Shown: positions 46,081-58,470, numbered from the stretch's first letter. The stretch: 64,000 nt of DNA from Dasypus novemcinctus (GCF_030445035.2 NC_080673.1:194041216-194105215); one strand, 5' to 3'. Notes: generated from the sequence alone by a model not told the origin. Numbers and translations: made by a program.

Positions 46081-47258
46081 AGTGAAGAGAGGTACTATTT
46101 ATTGGGTTCCCTAGTAAATGTGGGAAAGCTGATTCCTACTTTAATTCTATTAGGGAAAGCCTGATTTCTATTCATGGGCTACACTTGATACAGATCCAGG
46201 TACCAGAATGAGCACCTTCCAATGAGTTCCTCTGGGGGCAAGAGTCCTGTCTTACTTATCATTGTCACTTGCATGTAGCCAAGGTCTGGAATCTAGAAAC
46301 TCTCAATAGATTTAATGACTAATTTCTAATGAGATGCCAAAATATGAACAAGGGAAGTAATCGTCAATGCTGACTGGGTTCTAGAGGCAATCACTGGATG
46401 AGTAAGTAACTCCGCTCCTCCTGAGAGCCATTGCCTTGATTTAGGACTCATTGTCTCTCACCTGGAGTCTTGCAAAAGCCTGAACTCCTCTCTCTCTTCT
46501 TGTCATTTTCTGCCCTCATGCCCAACTTCTACTGTGCTGCTAAAGTGAGCCACATAGTGGGCATTTGATAAATACTTGCCAAATGAACAAACAATATCAC
46601 TCCCCTATTTAAAGTCATTCCAATAATTAAATCCATGCTGTGATTTTATTTGACCCAAAGCAAAAATAAATCTACAACAAAAAAATGCACAGTTGATAAA
46701 CATGTGTTGAGAATCTGCTATTTGCCAGGCACCTGACACATAAATATTTATGAATTGATTTCGTACTTCATTTATCAGTAGCTCACTAAGTCTTAAGTTC
46801 CGTGAGAACAAGCACTTTGCCTTGTTCATCACCAGAAGAGTGCATGGATCATAGGGGGCCCCAACGAATAACCGTTGAATGAATATTATTATGCACACTG
46901 TATATCCACATAAACTATAGCTTCAGGAGGGCGAGGTACTTGTCCCAAGTCACACAGCTGGAAATCGATGGAGCAAAGATGTGAATTGTTTGGCTTTAAG
47001 CAGCCCTTTCTAAAATCCCAAGGTTCCACAATAATTGCTTCTCCTAAAATGTTCAGCTAGACTGTGGGTGGCACATGAGGAGCCAACAAATCCTGCCGAG
47101 AGTTTTATTCTGGCTGGGGTCCACTGGGCTGATATGAGGTCAGGTACAGAGGAAGTAAGGCAGGGAGACTCTCAGGCCTGCAGATAGCTTCTAGTTACTA
47201 GAGGGGCACATTTGGGTGATGTCCCTTGTTCTGGGAGAAGTTCTCATAGGGCCCCCAC
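46081..47258. repeat. L2 and MIR remnants
   Basis: L2-like tails occur near 46545-46590 ('cacatagtgggcatttgataaatac') and 46690-46885 ('tttgccaggcacctgacac', 'ccgttgaatgaatatt'). A MIR-like antisense piece lies at 46915-47020 ('cccaagtcacacagctggaa'). Confidence 0.6.
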
Positions 47259-47793
47259 ATGAAGGGAAAGAGAGAAGGAATAAGAAAATTACAATCTGAT
47301 CTTGCTGAGAGAGGAAGTAGGCAGTTTTGGCTGCCAGCTAGCAATAACCTTCAGTTTGTTAGGAAAAGAATTAGCTCCAAGGCATCCCATTACTCAGAAC
47401 TTGGCCAGGGGAAAAATACAAGGGAAAATCATAGAAGGTGCAAGTGGAAAGAGGGATTATTTGCCAGGACATGGGGCAGTGTTTGTTGGAACGATGAGAC
47501 CCACCTTGCTCTTGGATTCCCAGAGTCCCCCAGCTGCCAAAAACATCTACTGTCCCTCCAGCTGGCTACAGAGCTGCTCCTCCTCTGCTGGACAGTCTTG
47601 GTCACTGAGATGCATGTGTCCGGTCTCCCAGGACATCCATCAGTGGATCAGCACAAGGGGTCTACCAGAAGGATTGCAGCTGGCCACCAAGAAGAAGTGC
47701 TCTAAGAGGCCAATAGTCAACACTGGGGAGGCATCCCTGTCTAAGTGCCACTATGTACTAGCCATAGCGGATCTTGGCCTCCCATCAAAGTAG
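47259..47793 (+). other. Two overlapping anonymous ORFs, not supported as a gene
   Basis: Two plus-strand frames (47259-47705 and 47302-47793) stay open for 148 and 163 residues. Neither has a recognisable domain, and the region has no promoter or splice context I can identify. The end of the second frame runs into a MIR-like block (47740-47930). Probably chance or an unrecognised old repeat. Confidence 0.2.
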
Positions 47794-48060
47794 GTATTAT
47801 TATCTTCTAATTACAGTGATAGAGACCGAGGCTCCAAAATTAGAGAATGTGGCAAAGGTCATGCCACTACTAAGTGATGGATGGGTCATTCAAACCCAGA
47901 TTCCCTGACCCTCAAAACAAACCCTTAGTTTAAAATGAAGACGGTACTAGTTCTTGGCTCATAGGGTAGTTGTAAAGATTAATTTAAATAATCCATAGAA
48001 AACCAGTGCCACAACGCCTAGCACATAGTATGCATTCTGTAAGAGTAAATATTAGGTGAG
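47740..48060. repeat. Two MIR remnants
   Basis: The first block (47740-47930) shows the antisense MIR order 'aagtaggtattattatctt', 'gagaccgaggctccaaaa', 'gtcatgccactactaagtg'. The second (47940-48060) shows 'tcatagggtagttgtaaagatt' and 'cctagcacatagtatgca' in forward order. Confidence 0.65.
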
Positions 48061-49438
48061 GTTAACAGTGCAGTCATTGTGGCCGCTGCTCTTGCTACTG
48101 CACCTTTGGCTGCTGTTCTTTGGTGAATTGATGAATGCCTTCTCTGTTCCGTGTTCTCTTTATTCAGCTTGTTTTGCCCCTGAATACCATCCAGAGGCCC
48201 ATTGCTGATTGCAGGGAGGACAGAGGCCTACACTTGACATTGTCATTCAATGATACAAAATTCACGATCACTAGAATTTTGGAGAATGTCTGTGCCACAT
48301 TACTTAGGCGTACAAAATAGTGATGATAATCGCTTACTTTTATTGGACACTTACTAAGAAGAAACCTAAACTCACTTCTTCTCGGGCATTTCATGCCTAT
48401 GTAACTTTTTGGTGTTTCTGATAGTCTACCTGGACAATGCAGGCCCCATGTTCTCTGCTTCGTTTCTTGCCAAAAACACTGTGACCATTCTGGGGAGGCA
48501 CCTGTAGACCTCAGTTCAGGTTGAAGAGCTACAATAGACCAAACAAAGGCAGAGACACGACCCTTTCCAGTCAAAACAACTTCCCCAGCAGACCCTCTCA
48601 CAGTGGAGGGCAGGGTGGGGAACCCAACAATGACTCACGGTGTTTTGGGGAAGAACACTGAGCATAGCAAATTTGGGAAAAAAAGAACAGTGGAATGTTA
48701 CCATAAGACTAAATTAGCAGGGCTTTGCTCATCTTCTCTCTTCCCCCGGCCTCTCTTTGTGACAGCTTGGGCAATAAGACAGCGAGCTTTGAAGGCCAAA
48801 GTCATGACTGCCCAGCCACATGATCTTGGGCAATTTGTATAACTTTTGGAAACTTAGTTTGCTCTTCCATAGATTGAAAATTTAGAAATGCCCAAATCAA
48901 GTAAGATTTAGCAAAGCAAGTCATTTCATTGGTGCTAATCAAGAAATGTTGGTTTTTGTTGGTGGGGAAAGAAGCAACTCTAAGTCAGAGGCATTCTTAT
49001 TTTTTAAATAATGTTTTGAATTTACCATCCTGCAGGGGCTAGGAAATGCATATTTTCAGAGGTACTTTTTCTGGGTTCGAAACCTCCATTTTCAGGATCA
49101 TCTTATCTACATGATCAGGGAGTTTCCCTGAGGAAATGACTTTTAAGAAATTTCTTGAGACCTGAAAGTTGAAGAAAGGCGTCTAGGAAAACAGGTGTCA
49201 GAGTGCAGTAGAGTAAGTTTTCGTGGCAGAGCTAATGGCATGTGTACAAGCCTGGCATGGAGAGAGAACAGGGCACCTTGGGGAAAATGAGAGAAAGCAG
49301 GTGTGGCTGGGGCATGAGAGGGTGAGCAAGGAATGTCAAAAGATGAAGATGGAGGCTGAGGCCAAGGTCTGATTATGGGCGCTAAGGTGGCCTGAGTTAT
49401 TTACCCTAAATTTAGACAGCTTCTTCCTCCACAGTCTT
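48061..49438. other. Presumed intronic DNA with an L2 segment
   Basis: L2-like sequence lies at about 49150-49380 ('gagacctgaaagttgaag', 'gtgtggctggggcatgagag'). The rest is unassigned, and the 145-residue minus-strand ORF at 48164-48601 shows no recognisable domain. Confidence 0.4.
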
Positions 49439-49821
49439 GTGGTATGAACCATTGAAAATAGGATCCCTTGAAGATGTTTTCAGTTAATGTGCGGACTAAC
49501 AGAATGAAGTCAGGTCTTAATCCAGATTACTATGGTTCTCTGTAATGGAAGAAATTCAAAAATAGGAGAGAAAGCCATGGGGAGGTGGTGGAAGCCAGAG
49601 GTCGACAGAACCAGGAAGTCAGTGGAACTGGGAAGAGAAAGGAGAGGACATCACCGGGCGATAGGAAAGTCAGGGAACCTCATTATTGTCAGCCAGTCAG
49701 ATGCTGCCATGTCTGGGAGGAAACAAGCCATCCAGTCTTGGAAATGGTGAGACAATAAATTCCCATTATTTAAGCCAACCCATTGTATGGTGTTTGTCAT
49801 AGCAGCTTTGGAAAACAAAGA
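49439..49821 (+). mobile_element. MaLR-type solitary LTR, forward
   Basis: The 3' part has 'acaataaattcccattatttaagccaaccca' layout (AATAAA then the MaLR end block) and 'tcatagcagctttgg'. The 5' boundary near 49439 is approximate, and the TG and CA ends are degraded. Confidence 0.7.
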
Positions 49822-49893
49822 CGGGAACTTTGGAAGTCTTTTGGGGGTCTGGGACTGTAAATTAAAGGTAATAAGAAGTAAGTAAATACTAAG

Positions 49894-50313
49894 AACGGGG
49901 CAAGTGGATTTAGCTCAATGGATAGAGTGTCCGCTTACCACATAGGAGGTCCAGGGTTCAAACCCAGGGCCTCCTGACCCATGTGATGAGCTGGGCCATG
50001 CACAGTGTTGATGCACACAAGGAGTGCCATGCCATGCAGGGGTGTCCCCCGCATAGGGGAGCCCCACACGCAAGGAGTGTGCTCCGTAAGGAGAGTCACC
50101 CCACATGAAACGAGGGCAGCCTGCCCAGGAGTGGCGCCGCACACACGGAGAGCTAACGCAGCAAGATGTTGCAACAAAAATAGACACAGATTCCTGGTGC
50201 TGCTGAGAGGAATGCAAGCGGACACAGAAGAACACACAGAGAATGGACAAAGAGGGCAGATAAAGGGGCAGGGGGGGAAGGGGAGAGAAATAAAAAATAA
50301 ATCTTAAAAAAAA
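49894..50313 (+). mobile_element. Full-length DAS SINE, forward
   Basis: The tRNA-like head has A box tagctcaatgg (49911-49921) and B box ggttcaaaccc (49955-49965). The body follows with 'caaggagtgcc', 'ggggtgtcccccgcatagggg' and 'gcagcctgcccaggagtgg', and it ends in an A-rich tail. This is the cleanest lineage-diagnostic copy in the window. It is a transposon, not a tRNA gene: the head cannot close a proper acceptor stem and is followed at once by the SINE body. Confidence 0.95.
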
Positions 50314-50599
50314 GTAGGGGAGTGATGAGACCACACTTGCATTTTGAAAAAGATTTCTTTGTCTGCTGTGTGAAGCAGAGATTGGAGGAAGCCAAGAATG
50401 AATGAGGTGGCAACAATAGACAACACCCTTGTTCAGACTGGTAAGAAAAACCACCCAATCACCTGCAATCCCATGATTCAAATATAACAGGATTCTCAGA
50501 TAACCAGTAACAGGTTTGGTTTGTTTTCTTTTTGTTTGGTGGAGAGGCGGGGGTAAGTAGGGATGGTGATTTTCTTCTAATATAAATTTTTTTCCTATT

Positions 50600-51245
50600 T
50601 ATAGCTTAATTTATTTTTGGTCAAAATGTATAGGCTACCTATTTATATTTTATTTTTAAAAATATGCTCATTAAAGAAAATTTGTAAAATAGGAAAGGTA
50701 GGAAAGTAAAATTAAAAACAAAACAAAATAGAAAAACTTTTAATAATTCTGTCTCCCAGAAAACCACTCTAACAATTTTAGTTCTGTTTTTGCTCATTTG
50801 TTGTTGTTGCTGCTCTGGATGTGTGTGTCCATAGACACTTTGTTCAAAGACTTACAATATTACCTATTTACTGTTGCCACTTGCTTTTCCTTTAACTTAA
50901 TATTATACCATGAGCATTTCCCCATTGTTCTTTGAGATCATCAATAACCAAACAATATTCATCACATAATCATACCAGAATTTACTTAATCCTCCCTCCC
51001 TTTCCCCATTGTTAGACAATTAAGCACTTGCCATTTTTTTCTACTATAAATCAGATTACATTGAATGTTGTTGTTTTTTTACATAAGCCTTTATCCCTAT
51101 TTAGGATTATGTCCTGAGGATAGATTCCCAGAAATGGAATTACTGGGTCAAAAGGTTTAGATGTTTTATGTCTTTCTTGGCACACGCTGCCAAACTGCTT
51201 TCCAAAGGGCGTATGTGAATTTACACTGACCCATTCCTATATGAA
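50600..51245 (-). mobile_element. L1-like 3' fragment, antisense
   Basis: The plus strand shows 'taccatgagcatttccccatt', 'attaagcacttgccattttt', 'gattcccagaaatggaattactggg' and 'gccaaactgctttccaaagg', the antisense L1M order. Confidence 0.75.
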
Positions 51246-53040
51246 AATAAAACCCTGTCCCTGTGGAATTTAAGGTCCCTCAACAATCAGCCACCTTTTG
51301 TCCCTGGAACAAAGGCAGAGCCTCAGACTTGGAAGTCACCCTAAAGGTCCACTAAGCTAACCTGCCATGGATGCTCGGACACAGCCGTGTGTTCTGTGGT
51401 GAGAACACAAAGCAGTTCCACAGCGGTGTTGGCAACTGTACAGTCTCTGGGTGGGGGAGCATCTCAGAGCTATTTTGCACAAATGCCCCAAATTCCCTAC
51501 CCAAGCCCTGCCAGGGGCAAAGCCTTGTTCATTTTTGCTCTCACAGAACTGGGGTTTGTTCCGCATATAATAGGTGCTCAATCAACCTTGGTGGCAGTGG
51601 ACGTCAGCATTGCCCATACTACTGTGCTATCTGGGTGCCTGGGTGGGAGTCATCCCCTCAGTGTAACCTGCAGGGAGACAGCTCTGGCAGGTCACCTGAG
51701 GCAGCTTTGGGTGGGGACAGAGCCCCCAGAGCTCCTCTTGTATGGGGTCTCTGAAGTATTGGCCACTGTTAAGTGTCCCAGGTTGCCTTGCTCATCATGG
51801 TGGGGAGTCATGTGACCAGGGAGGAGTCAGGTGTCCAGAAAGGCAGAAACCATTTCTAAGCTTTTCCTCACCCAGTGTGTCAAATTCCCCTAGCCCTCCC
51901 CTCAGGCTTTTCCCTGACTTGGCCCCACCCATGACCTCCACATTGGCCCTTCCTTGTGGTCTGCTCTTATCTTCCTCTTTAGCCTTCTAGAACGTCCACT
52001 TCTCCAGGCCGAACTGAAACTCAGTTTTGATAATTCCAGCAGTTTGTTCTTTCCTCTGAGATTTATTGACATCATCTCATCCTTGCCCCTGGCCATGTGC
52101 TGAGGGAGGAGGTTAGATGGGCCAATTCTCCTTCACACACAGGCATTGGGGTTCCATGTGCTGCCTCTTTCAACCTGCAAAGACTTTCTCTCCTTTCTTC
52201 ACCTGGTTCAATCCCGCACCCATTCAAGAAATCTTGGGTGATCTTCACCTCTGTGCCAGGCGTTGGTCAATACCAGCGAATGGCCCTAACGAGGTCCCTG
52301 CAGGGGGGCTGGGAACTGGGTAGCAGGCAAGACTGTACCGAGGGTTGCGATGGTAGGTAGGCACTGTGCCAAGCGCGCTAACACGTGACTCGTGTATTTC
52401 TCCTACAACCACAGACGGTAAGTACTGACACAATTGTATAGAGAAAGCTCTTGTGACCCCTCAGAGCATTGAAAAACCCCAAAAACAAAAAGCATGTCCT
52501 ATTTCCCCTTTGAATTTCCCCCTGAGTTTCCTCTTTATCTTTTGAAATTTGAAATCCCACCAAGGCAGCTGACCCAGGTAGCCAATCAAATTCAGGATCA
52601 TTACGTTTGACCCAATACAAAATAAAGCTGCTTGCTCTAAACCTGCCCTTATAGTATGGACAAACCCTTTTTCCAGTCAATAGAAGTCAAGCGGACTTCC
52701 TTTTTATGTCTATAAAAATTGTTTGCCATGCCTAGAACCTCAGTGCTACTTTCATCCCGATTTCCTTTGCTGTGGCAAACTTGTCCCAAATAAAATGCTG
52801 TGGTCTGCAAACTTGACTCTGGTTTGTCTTTCACAGTACTATTATTTTTATTTAAAGGTGGGAAAACTGAGGCACAAGAAGAAGGAAACTTGCCCAAGAT
52901 AAGCAGATTTAGGACTCTTCACCACTGTATTTTACTACCTTTGGTCCATAAGTACACAAGCCAGAGACACAAGTGTTACAGAGTCAAAGAAGGGCTGTGG
53001 ATAGAGATTAAAAAGAGAGGCACAGTTTCATGTGTATGTG
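51246..53040. other. Presumed intronic DNA with weak L2/MIR remnants
   Basis: An L2-like fragment lies at 51850-52090 and MIR-like text at 52230-52450 ('ctctgtgccaggcgttggt'). Two overlapping plus-strand ORFs at 51371-51815 have no recognisable domain. A short (TG)n run lies at 53026-53048. Confidence 0.4.
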
Positions 53041-53345
53041 TGTGTGTAGGGTGTCTGGAAAGGACATTTCTAAGAAAGGGACATTTAAGAGGATACCTGA
53101 GGATGAGAGAGTCGGGTGCAGCCAGGAGGAAGAGCCTTCCAGGAAGAGAGAAGCACATGCTTGAAGGCTCCGGGGAGGGAGAAGGCTTTGGGGATTCCAG
53201 GAAGTGAAAGGACATGGGTTGGAGCTTGGACAGCAAGGTGGCCTGAGAGGAGGTCACAGGCATAGGTGGGGCCAAAGCATGTCCTTTTGGCTCTTGAAGG
53301 GTTTGGTTTTGATCCTAAGAGCAGTGGAGGCCATGGCCCTTCCTT
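53041..53345 (+). repeat. L2 LINE fragment
   Basis: L2 3' region phrases are 'ggacatttaagaggatacctga', 'gagccttccaggaagagag' and 'ggttttgatcctaagagcagtggaggcca'. Confidence 0.6.
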
Positions 53346-53504
53346 TGCTTCAAATGATGCCCTGGCTGTTGTGGGGAGAAGGAGTAGAGAGAGCTGGGAG
53401 GGGAGGCAGGAGACCAGTTAGGAGGGCCACATGGCAGTGTGGGCAAATGACCACCGATGACCACTGCGGCGGCAGGGATGAGAAGAGGAGACATTTTAAA
53501 CAGG

Positions 53505-53725
53505 ATTTTTGTTTTGTTTTGTTTTTAAGGAGTACCCAGGAATTGAACCCAGGACCTTGTACATGGGAAGCAGGCACTCAACCACCAAGCTACAGTGGCT
53601 TCCCAATGAGAGGTGGGTTTTTTTGTTTTGTTTTGTTTTTGTTTTTAGGAGGATCCAGGGTTTGAACCTGGGACCACATTCATAGGAAGTAGGTGCTCAA
53701 CCACTCAAGCTACATCTGCTCCCCA
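53505..53725 (-). mobile_element. Dimeric tRNA-head SINE, antisense
   Basis: Two tRNA-like heads (about 53527-53605 and 53650-53725) are joined by a linker that begins 'cccaatgagaggtggg' and continues with T/GT runs. The linker matches that of the trimer at 14617 ('cccaatgagaactggg'), so the dimer is an inherited unit. Confidence 0.85.
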
Positions 53726-53934
53726 AATGTGTTTTTGTTGAAGTCCTGACAGGCTGGACTTAGGGCCTGTGGGAAGTGTCTACAGTGCTCGTCAGTGCCA
53801 GCTAGCTCAGGACTGCCTCCTCTCTGCTCCAGTGGCAACAATTTCCATTTTATTGTGTCTGCTTCCTCTCTGGGCTGTGAACTATCCATTTTGTTTCTTG
53901 TTTTGCTCATGACTGTTCACCCAGCCCTGGAATA

Positions 53935-54200
53935 ATGCCTGGTAGGTGCTCAGTAAATGCTTTTAAAATTTGTTGATCACTAATGGCAGTGCTGGGCATT
54001 GTGCTAAGGTATTTATGTGCATTATCTCATGTACTAGGCTCAGCAACCCCATGTGAGGTGGTTACTATGCTTATCCCCACTTTACACAGGAGGAAATGAA
54101 GGCTTCAAGAGGCCAATTACCATTCTCATGCTTGCTCATGCAGCTATGAAGTGCCAGGGCCGCGGCTGGAACCCAGGTTTGCTGTTGACAATGACCGTGC
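53935..54200 (-). repeat. MIR element, antisense, next to an L2/MIR tail
   Basis: It shows 'gtgctgggcattgtgctaagg', 'cattatctcatgtactaggctc', 'cccactttacacaggaggaaatg' and 'gctggaacccaggtttg'. Confidence 0.7.
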
Positions 54201-54649
54201 TTGCGAGCACGCAGCTACACTTTGTGCCTGCATTTCCCACATGGCTTGTGCCTTTGGAAGCAGAATCCTTGCTCGGGATGGTCACTGAATTAGAAGCTCT
54301 GGTGTAATGCAGCCAGCACCAGGGGTGTGGAACTTAACCAAGTTAATCAGGCGCTTGCTCGATGTGCTGGTCCCTCGGAATCCATCATTAGTTGGGGTTG
54401 TGCAGGAAATTCTTTCTTATAGAGAAACAGAGCTAAGACAGAGTACAACAGTTGATCACGAAGGCAGGGTTGGCCAACCTTAAGCCTAATTCTATTTCCA
54501 CTACAAGCTCTGACTTGTAATGTAAGAGGAGGGACTTCAAAGTCACGAGCCCTGGGTTTGGTATGTTGCAGCCACAGTTTCAGTAGAAGAATGAGTCAAT
54601 GCCCCCGTGAGGGCTAATTGCATCCCCACCATTCATCTCTCTTGTTTTA
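54201..54649. other. Presumed intronic DNA, unassigned
   Basis: No repeat or coding signal is recognised. Confidence 0.4.
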
Positions 54650-54654
54650 GATGG

Positions 54655-55078
54655 TGTTCTAGTCTGCTAGACTGCCGAAAGCAATATTCCAGAAATGGGT
54701 TGGCATTTACCGATGGGAATTTATTAGCTACAAGCTTACAGTTTCAAGGCTGAGAAAAATGTCCAAGATGATACCTTCTTCCTGAGGACTGGCTGCTGGT
54801 GATCCTAGACTCCTCTGTCATGTGGCAAGGCACATGGGGGCATCTGCTAGTTGTTCCCTTCCCTTCCAGCTTCTTGCTCCTGTGGCTTTCTCCTGCCTTT
54901 CTCTGAATTTCATTCTCTTATACAGGACTCCAGTAAGAGATTAAGACCCACTCTGGGCCACACCTTACCTGAAGTAACCTAATCAAAAGGCCCTACATAA
55001 AATAGGTTTACACCCACAGGAATGAATTAGCTTTAAGAACATACTTTTCTGGGGTCCAAAAAGCTTTAAACTATAACA
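54655..55078 (-). mobile_element. MaLR-type solitary LTR, antisense, perfect 5-bp target duplication
   Basis: The 424-base element runs TGTTCTAG to CTATAACA between gatgg (54650-54654) and gatgg (55079-55083). On the minus strand AATAAA is followed by the 'aatgccaacccatttctggaa' block shared with 39522 and 49439. It is one of the best-delimited LTRs in the window. Confidence 0.9.
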
Positions 55079-55504
55079 GATGGAAAAGGAGTTGTTCAAA
55101 ACACCAACACTTTGTGGTGGGGTAGCTGTGTCCCTGCAACTGGGACAGAATCAAACATCATGGAAAGAGCTGGAGCCCTCATGAGCAACTGCCCGGGGTT
55201 TGGGGAAGTGGAATGCAGAACCAAGACTTACTGAGAGGCTGCCTGGCCCCTCCTGGTCAATGTGGTCAACCATCAGAATCACTTCTTAGGAGGAATTGGT
55301 TTATGTGCACTTTTAGCTGAGGATATGCAGGTTCAGGTGAGGGAACTTGCCCAAGGTCACAAAGGATGTGAGAGCAGAGCTGCGATTCCTACCAGCACTG
55401 CCTAAGCCTGTGCTCTCTGAAAGACCTCCAGCCCCGGAGAAGAGCCTGACACATAGAAGGGGCTTGATAAATACTTGTTGAATGGATAAAGGAACAATAT
55501 AGCA
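55079..55504. repeat. MIR/L2 remnants
   Basis: A MIR-like 'gaacttgcccaaggtcacaaagg' lies near 55344. An L2 end 'cctgacacatagaaggggcttgataaatacttgttgaatgg' motif series ends near 55486. Confidence 0.6.
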
Positions 55505-56160
55505 AAATGAAATTATTTTTTAATGGTCAGGATATATAGTAAAGATGCACAGAATAAAAACCAGCCAGGGGACGCTCAGAGATTGTTGGTGCCAAGGTAA
55601 ATTGGTATCATCTTTTAGGAGTGCAAAGTTTATATTGACAAATATATATTTAGAGTCTGATGATTCTGCAGACCTTTTGTCCCAACACTTCCACTCTTAG
55701 GATTTAATTTGAATAAAACAATAAAAAAGTGGGCAAAGCTGAGATGTATAATGGTATTGATCACATTAAAATATACAACAATTTATAACATTGGTAAAAA
55801 TGCTGCTATAAATGATTTGTTTGGCAATTAGAGATTGGTTAAATAAACAGCCCATCTACAAAAGGACTACTTAGCAGACATTAAGATATATGTTCTGTAA
55901 GAAATTTCATGATAAAGGCAAATGTTGACAATATATGGCTTAGAAGAAGAGTAGGCTGCTAGGAGGTGTCTCTAGTTTGGAAAATTAATTTTAAAACATT
56001 TCAAATTAAAGAGAAGTCCAATGATAGAGTATTAATGTGGCTGTGACTCTGTGTGGAGGGGATATGAGTGATTTGTATCTGTTAATTTATTTCTATTTCC
56101 AAGTTTTCTGTATGGGACAATTAGCACCCTCCTTTTGGTCTTAAAAAAAAGGGCCAATAA
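55505..56160 (+). mobile_element. L1-like 3' segment, forward
   Basis: It shows 'gagattggttaaataaacagccc', 'aaaggactacttagcagacattaa' and 'aatgttgacaatatatggct', the L1 3' UTR order, with an A-rich end near 56145. Confidence 0.65.
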
Positions 56161-58224
56161 ATGTTATACAAAAACAAAACAAACCCACTCTACCTACCCA
56201 ATAGAAAATATTCTGTGTGGATGAAAAGAAATTTCTTCTTTCTCAGAGAAATAAAACATCGATATCATAAAAGACTATTTTTTGGATATTTATCTTCGCG
56301 TATTTTCTCATCTTCCTCTTCCTTTCCTTTAGTTCTTCAATGTACAATGCTAGCTCTTTGACCTCCTAGTGCCAAGATTTAAACAATTTGGTTAAAGTCC
56401 CAAATTCATTTCTTCTCCTACGCCTTCTCATTGAGGAATTTGAAAGCAAAGAGTCTTGGGCTTTAGACATCTGGGAATGGCCAAGATTTTGGACTGGTTT
56501 TGTAAAAAGCTGTATTTGTCCAGTTGAGCAAGTGTAAAGCAAATGCTTTCAGCATGTCTATTAATCTTCTCAGGCTGAGTGATGTCAGGGTAAACGCACT
56601 CATGTTTTATGATGTTTGGTTTCATAAAAATATGTTTGGTTTCAAGGCATTCAGCCCTGTTTTCTGTTGATTAGAAACGAATTTGGAGTATGGAAGGCAT
56701 CTTGAATTTTATCCCAAACCTAGTTTGTTTTTTAATCATCAACTGGAAATCTATGATGGCTATGACTAACAGATTTCACGAGTTCATGAAAACATTTTTT
56801 AATAGAAAATAAATAGAACAACACTGGAATCAGGGTGCATGACACGATTCTTTATCGAGGCACTCTTGGTGTAGGGTTTAGGGATAGATTTAAATCCCTG
56901 CTGCTGCTTATCACGGTGAGAAGAAATGAAGACTTTTCTGGTTAGGTCACAGATGCTAAATGGCAACAGAGGCCAAACAAAGAGATTTTCTGGTAGACTT
57001 GGGGGGCTGAAGCCTGATTTATTGCAATGGCTGTGATCAGGCAAAATTCTCTTTTGATCAAGCCAGACTGCAGTCAATAATGAGCCCAAAGTCATAACAT
57101 TTGTTTGTGTCCCCAAAAACCACATCAGAACTTTCTTTGGCTTCAGTCAGCTTCAGGACTGTGAGGTAGCATGGGAGCACTGCTTATGATGTAATATTTG
57201 GTGAGAAAGCCCTGACACAAAAATTTGTGTGTATGATTTTGTAAGGGGGGACAAAAAAGAATAAAGAACACTGTACTTAAAGAAAGATGAGAAAGAGATA
57301 TAACCAAATGTTACTAATTGTATTTTGTTAGGCTCCTGGAACTACGTTTATTGTTCTCTACTTTCTTATATTTTAGAATAAAACATTCATTCATTCAACC
57401 CACAGGTTGAATGAATATTCAGAAATTCAAATATGATTCAACCACTGATCTGCCATTAAGAAGCTTATAGCACTTTAGGAAAGAGAGGCAAGCAGAGAAG
57501 AAATGAATAGAGATATATTTGAGGTCAAGCTGTGATTCAAAAAGGCAATAGCCATTCTATTTGGCTGCAGGGAATCAACACTGAAAAGTTTTTAATTAAA
57601 CGCACAGCACTATCATGAGTATGTCCTACATACATGAAAGAGTAGCACTTCTTTCGCCACTAGATTTTCTCTCTAGTTCCATGTGTGCTTGTGAAGATGG
57701 GACCTGAAAACAGAAATAATTCATTTTTCAAGGGGCTGATTGAGCAGCACACAAGTGAGAGGATGGGAACTTTGCCACTTGTGAATTTGGGAAATATAAG
57801 GACTCAGTCTTTCTGAATCCTTGTCTCCATCTTTGTGGGCTTCAGTTCTATTGACATATCTCTTGAATTCTATGATATTGACATTGTCCTTCCCTTGGTC
57901 CCTTTGATCATGTCTCATGTATCAGAAAATAGATAATTTTCTTCTTTAATTTAAACTATAATGGAAGATGCCCCTTTAAGAAGGAAATGGAATGGTAAAG
58001 AACTCAGCAAATTGGTTAACCGTTGTTTTTTTTTTTTTTAACAGAAGAAACAGTCTCTGAATTAGGCCCCAGGGAGTTTTCTGAAGAGATAGTGCATTAA
58101 CTTGGACTTTGGGCTGTTGATGTTGGCTGTTGGAAAGGCTTTTCTGAGCATTTGTTAGCTTTAGGGTCCCATCCGTGTTGGAAGTCGTTGAGCTTGCTCA
58201 CATAGATTATTTCAAGGTCAGGGG
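56161..58224. other. Presumed intronic DNA, mostly unassigned
   Basis: It contains the hairpin at 57389-57416 and a T-run at 58026-58039. The minus-strand ORFs (for example 56799-57125) have no recognisable domain. Confidence 0.4.
57389..57416. repeat. Perfect hairpin, 12-bp arms, 4-base loop
   Basis: The arm attcattcaacc, loop caca and exact complement ggttgaatgaat (57405-57416). The arms resemble the TTGAATGAAT tail of L2 in both orientations. Confidence 0.93.
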
Positions 58225-58470
58225 GATGTTATCCATTCATCACACAAACATTTATTTAATTCCTTCTGTGTGCCTTGCCTGCACTCAAGACTAGTGCAAC
58301 TGCAATCAGCAATAGACATGAATCTCTAAGGTTTAGGAGAGATTGATAATAAGCCCGTAGACAAACAAGTCAATATGGAAATGGCACTAGACATGTGTAC
58401 TGGGGTTGTCATGGCAATTGAATAAGTTAAGGTAAGTGAAGCGTGTGGCCCGTATCGAGCGTTCCATAAA
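58225..58470 (-). repeat. L2 LINE fragment
   Basis: It shows 'acaaacatttatttaattcc', 'ctgtgtgccttgcctgcac' and 'caatagacatgaatctctaagg', the antisense L2 3' pattern. Confidence 0.6.

Noticed and set aside
49911-49965. tRNA-like A and B boxes as a tRNA gene
   Set aside because: They belong to the head of a DAS SINE. The same head recurs at many places in the window and is followed directly by SINE body sequence.
49915-50481. 188-residue minus-strand ORF
   Set aside because: It is the antisense of the DAS SINE at 49894-50313.
53026-53048. (TG)n tract as a Z-DNA or regulatory element
   Set aside because: It is too short and interrupted to support a specific claim.
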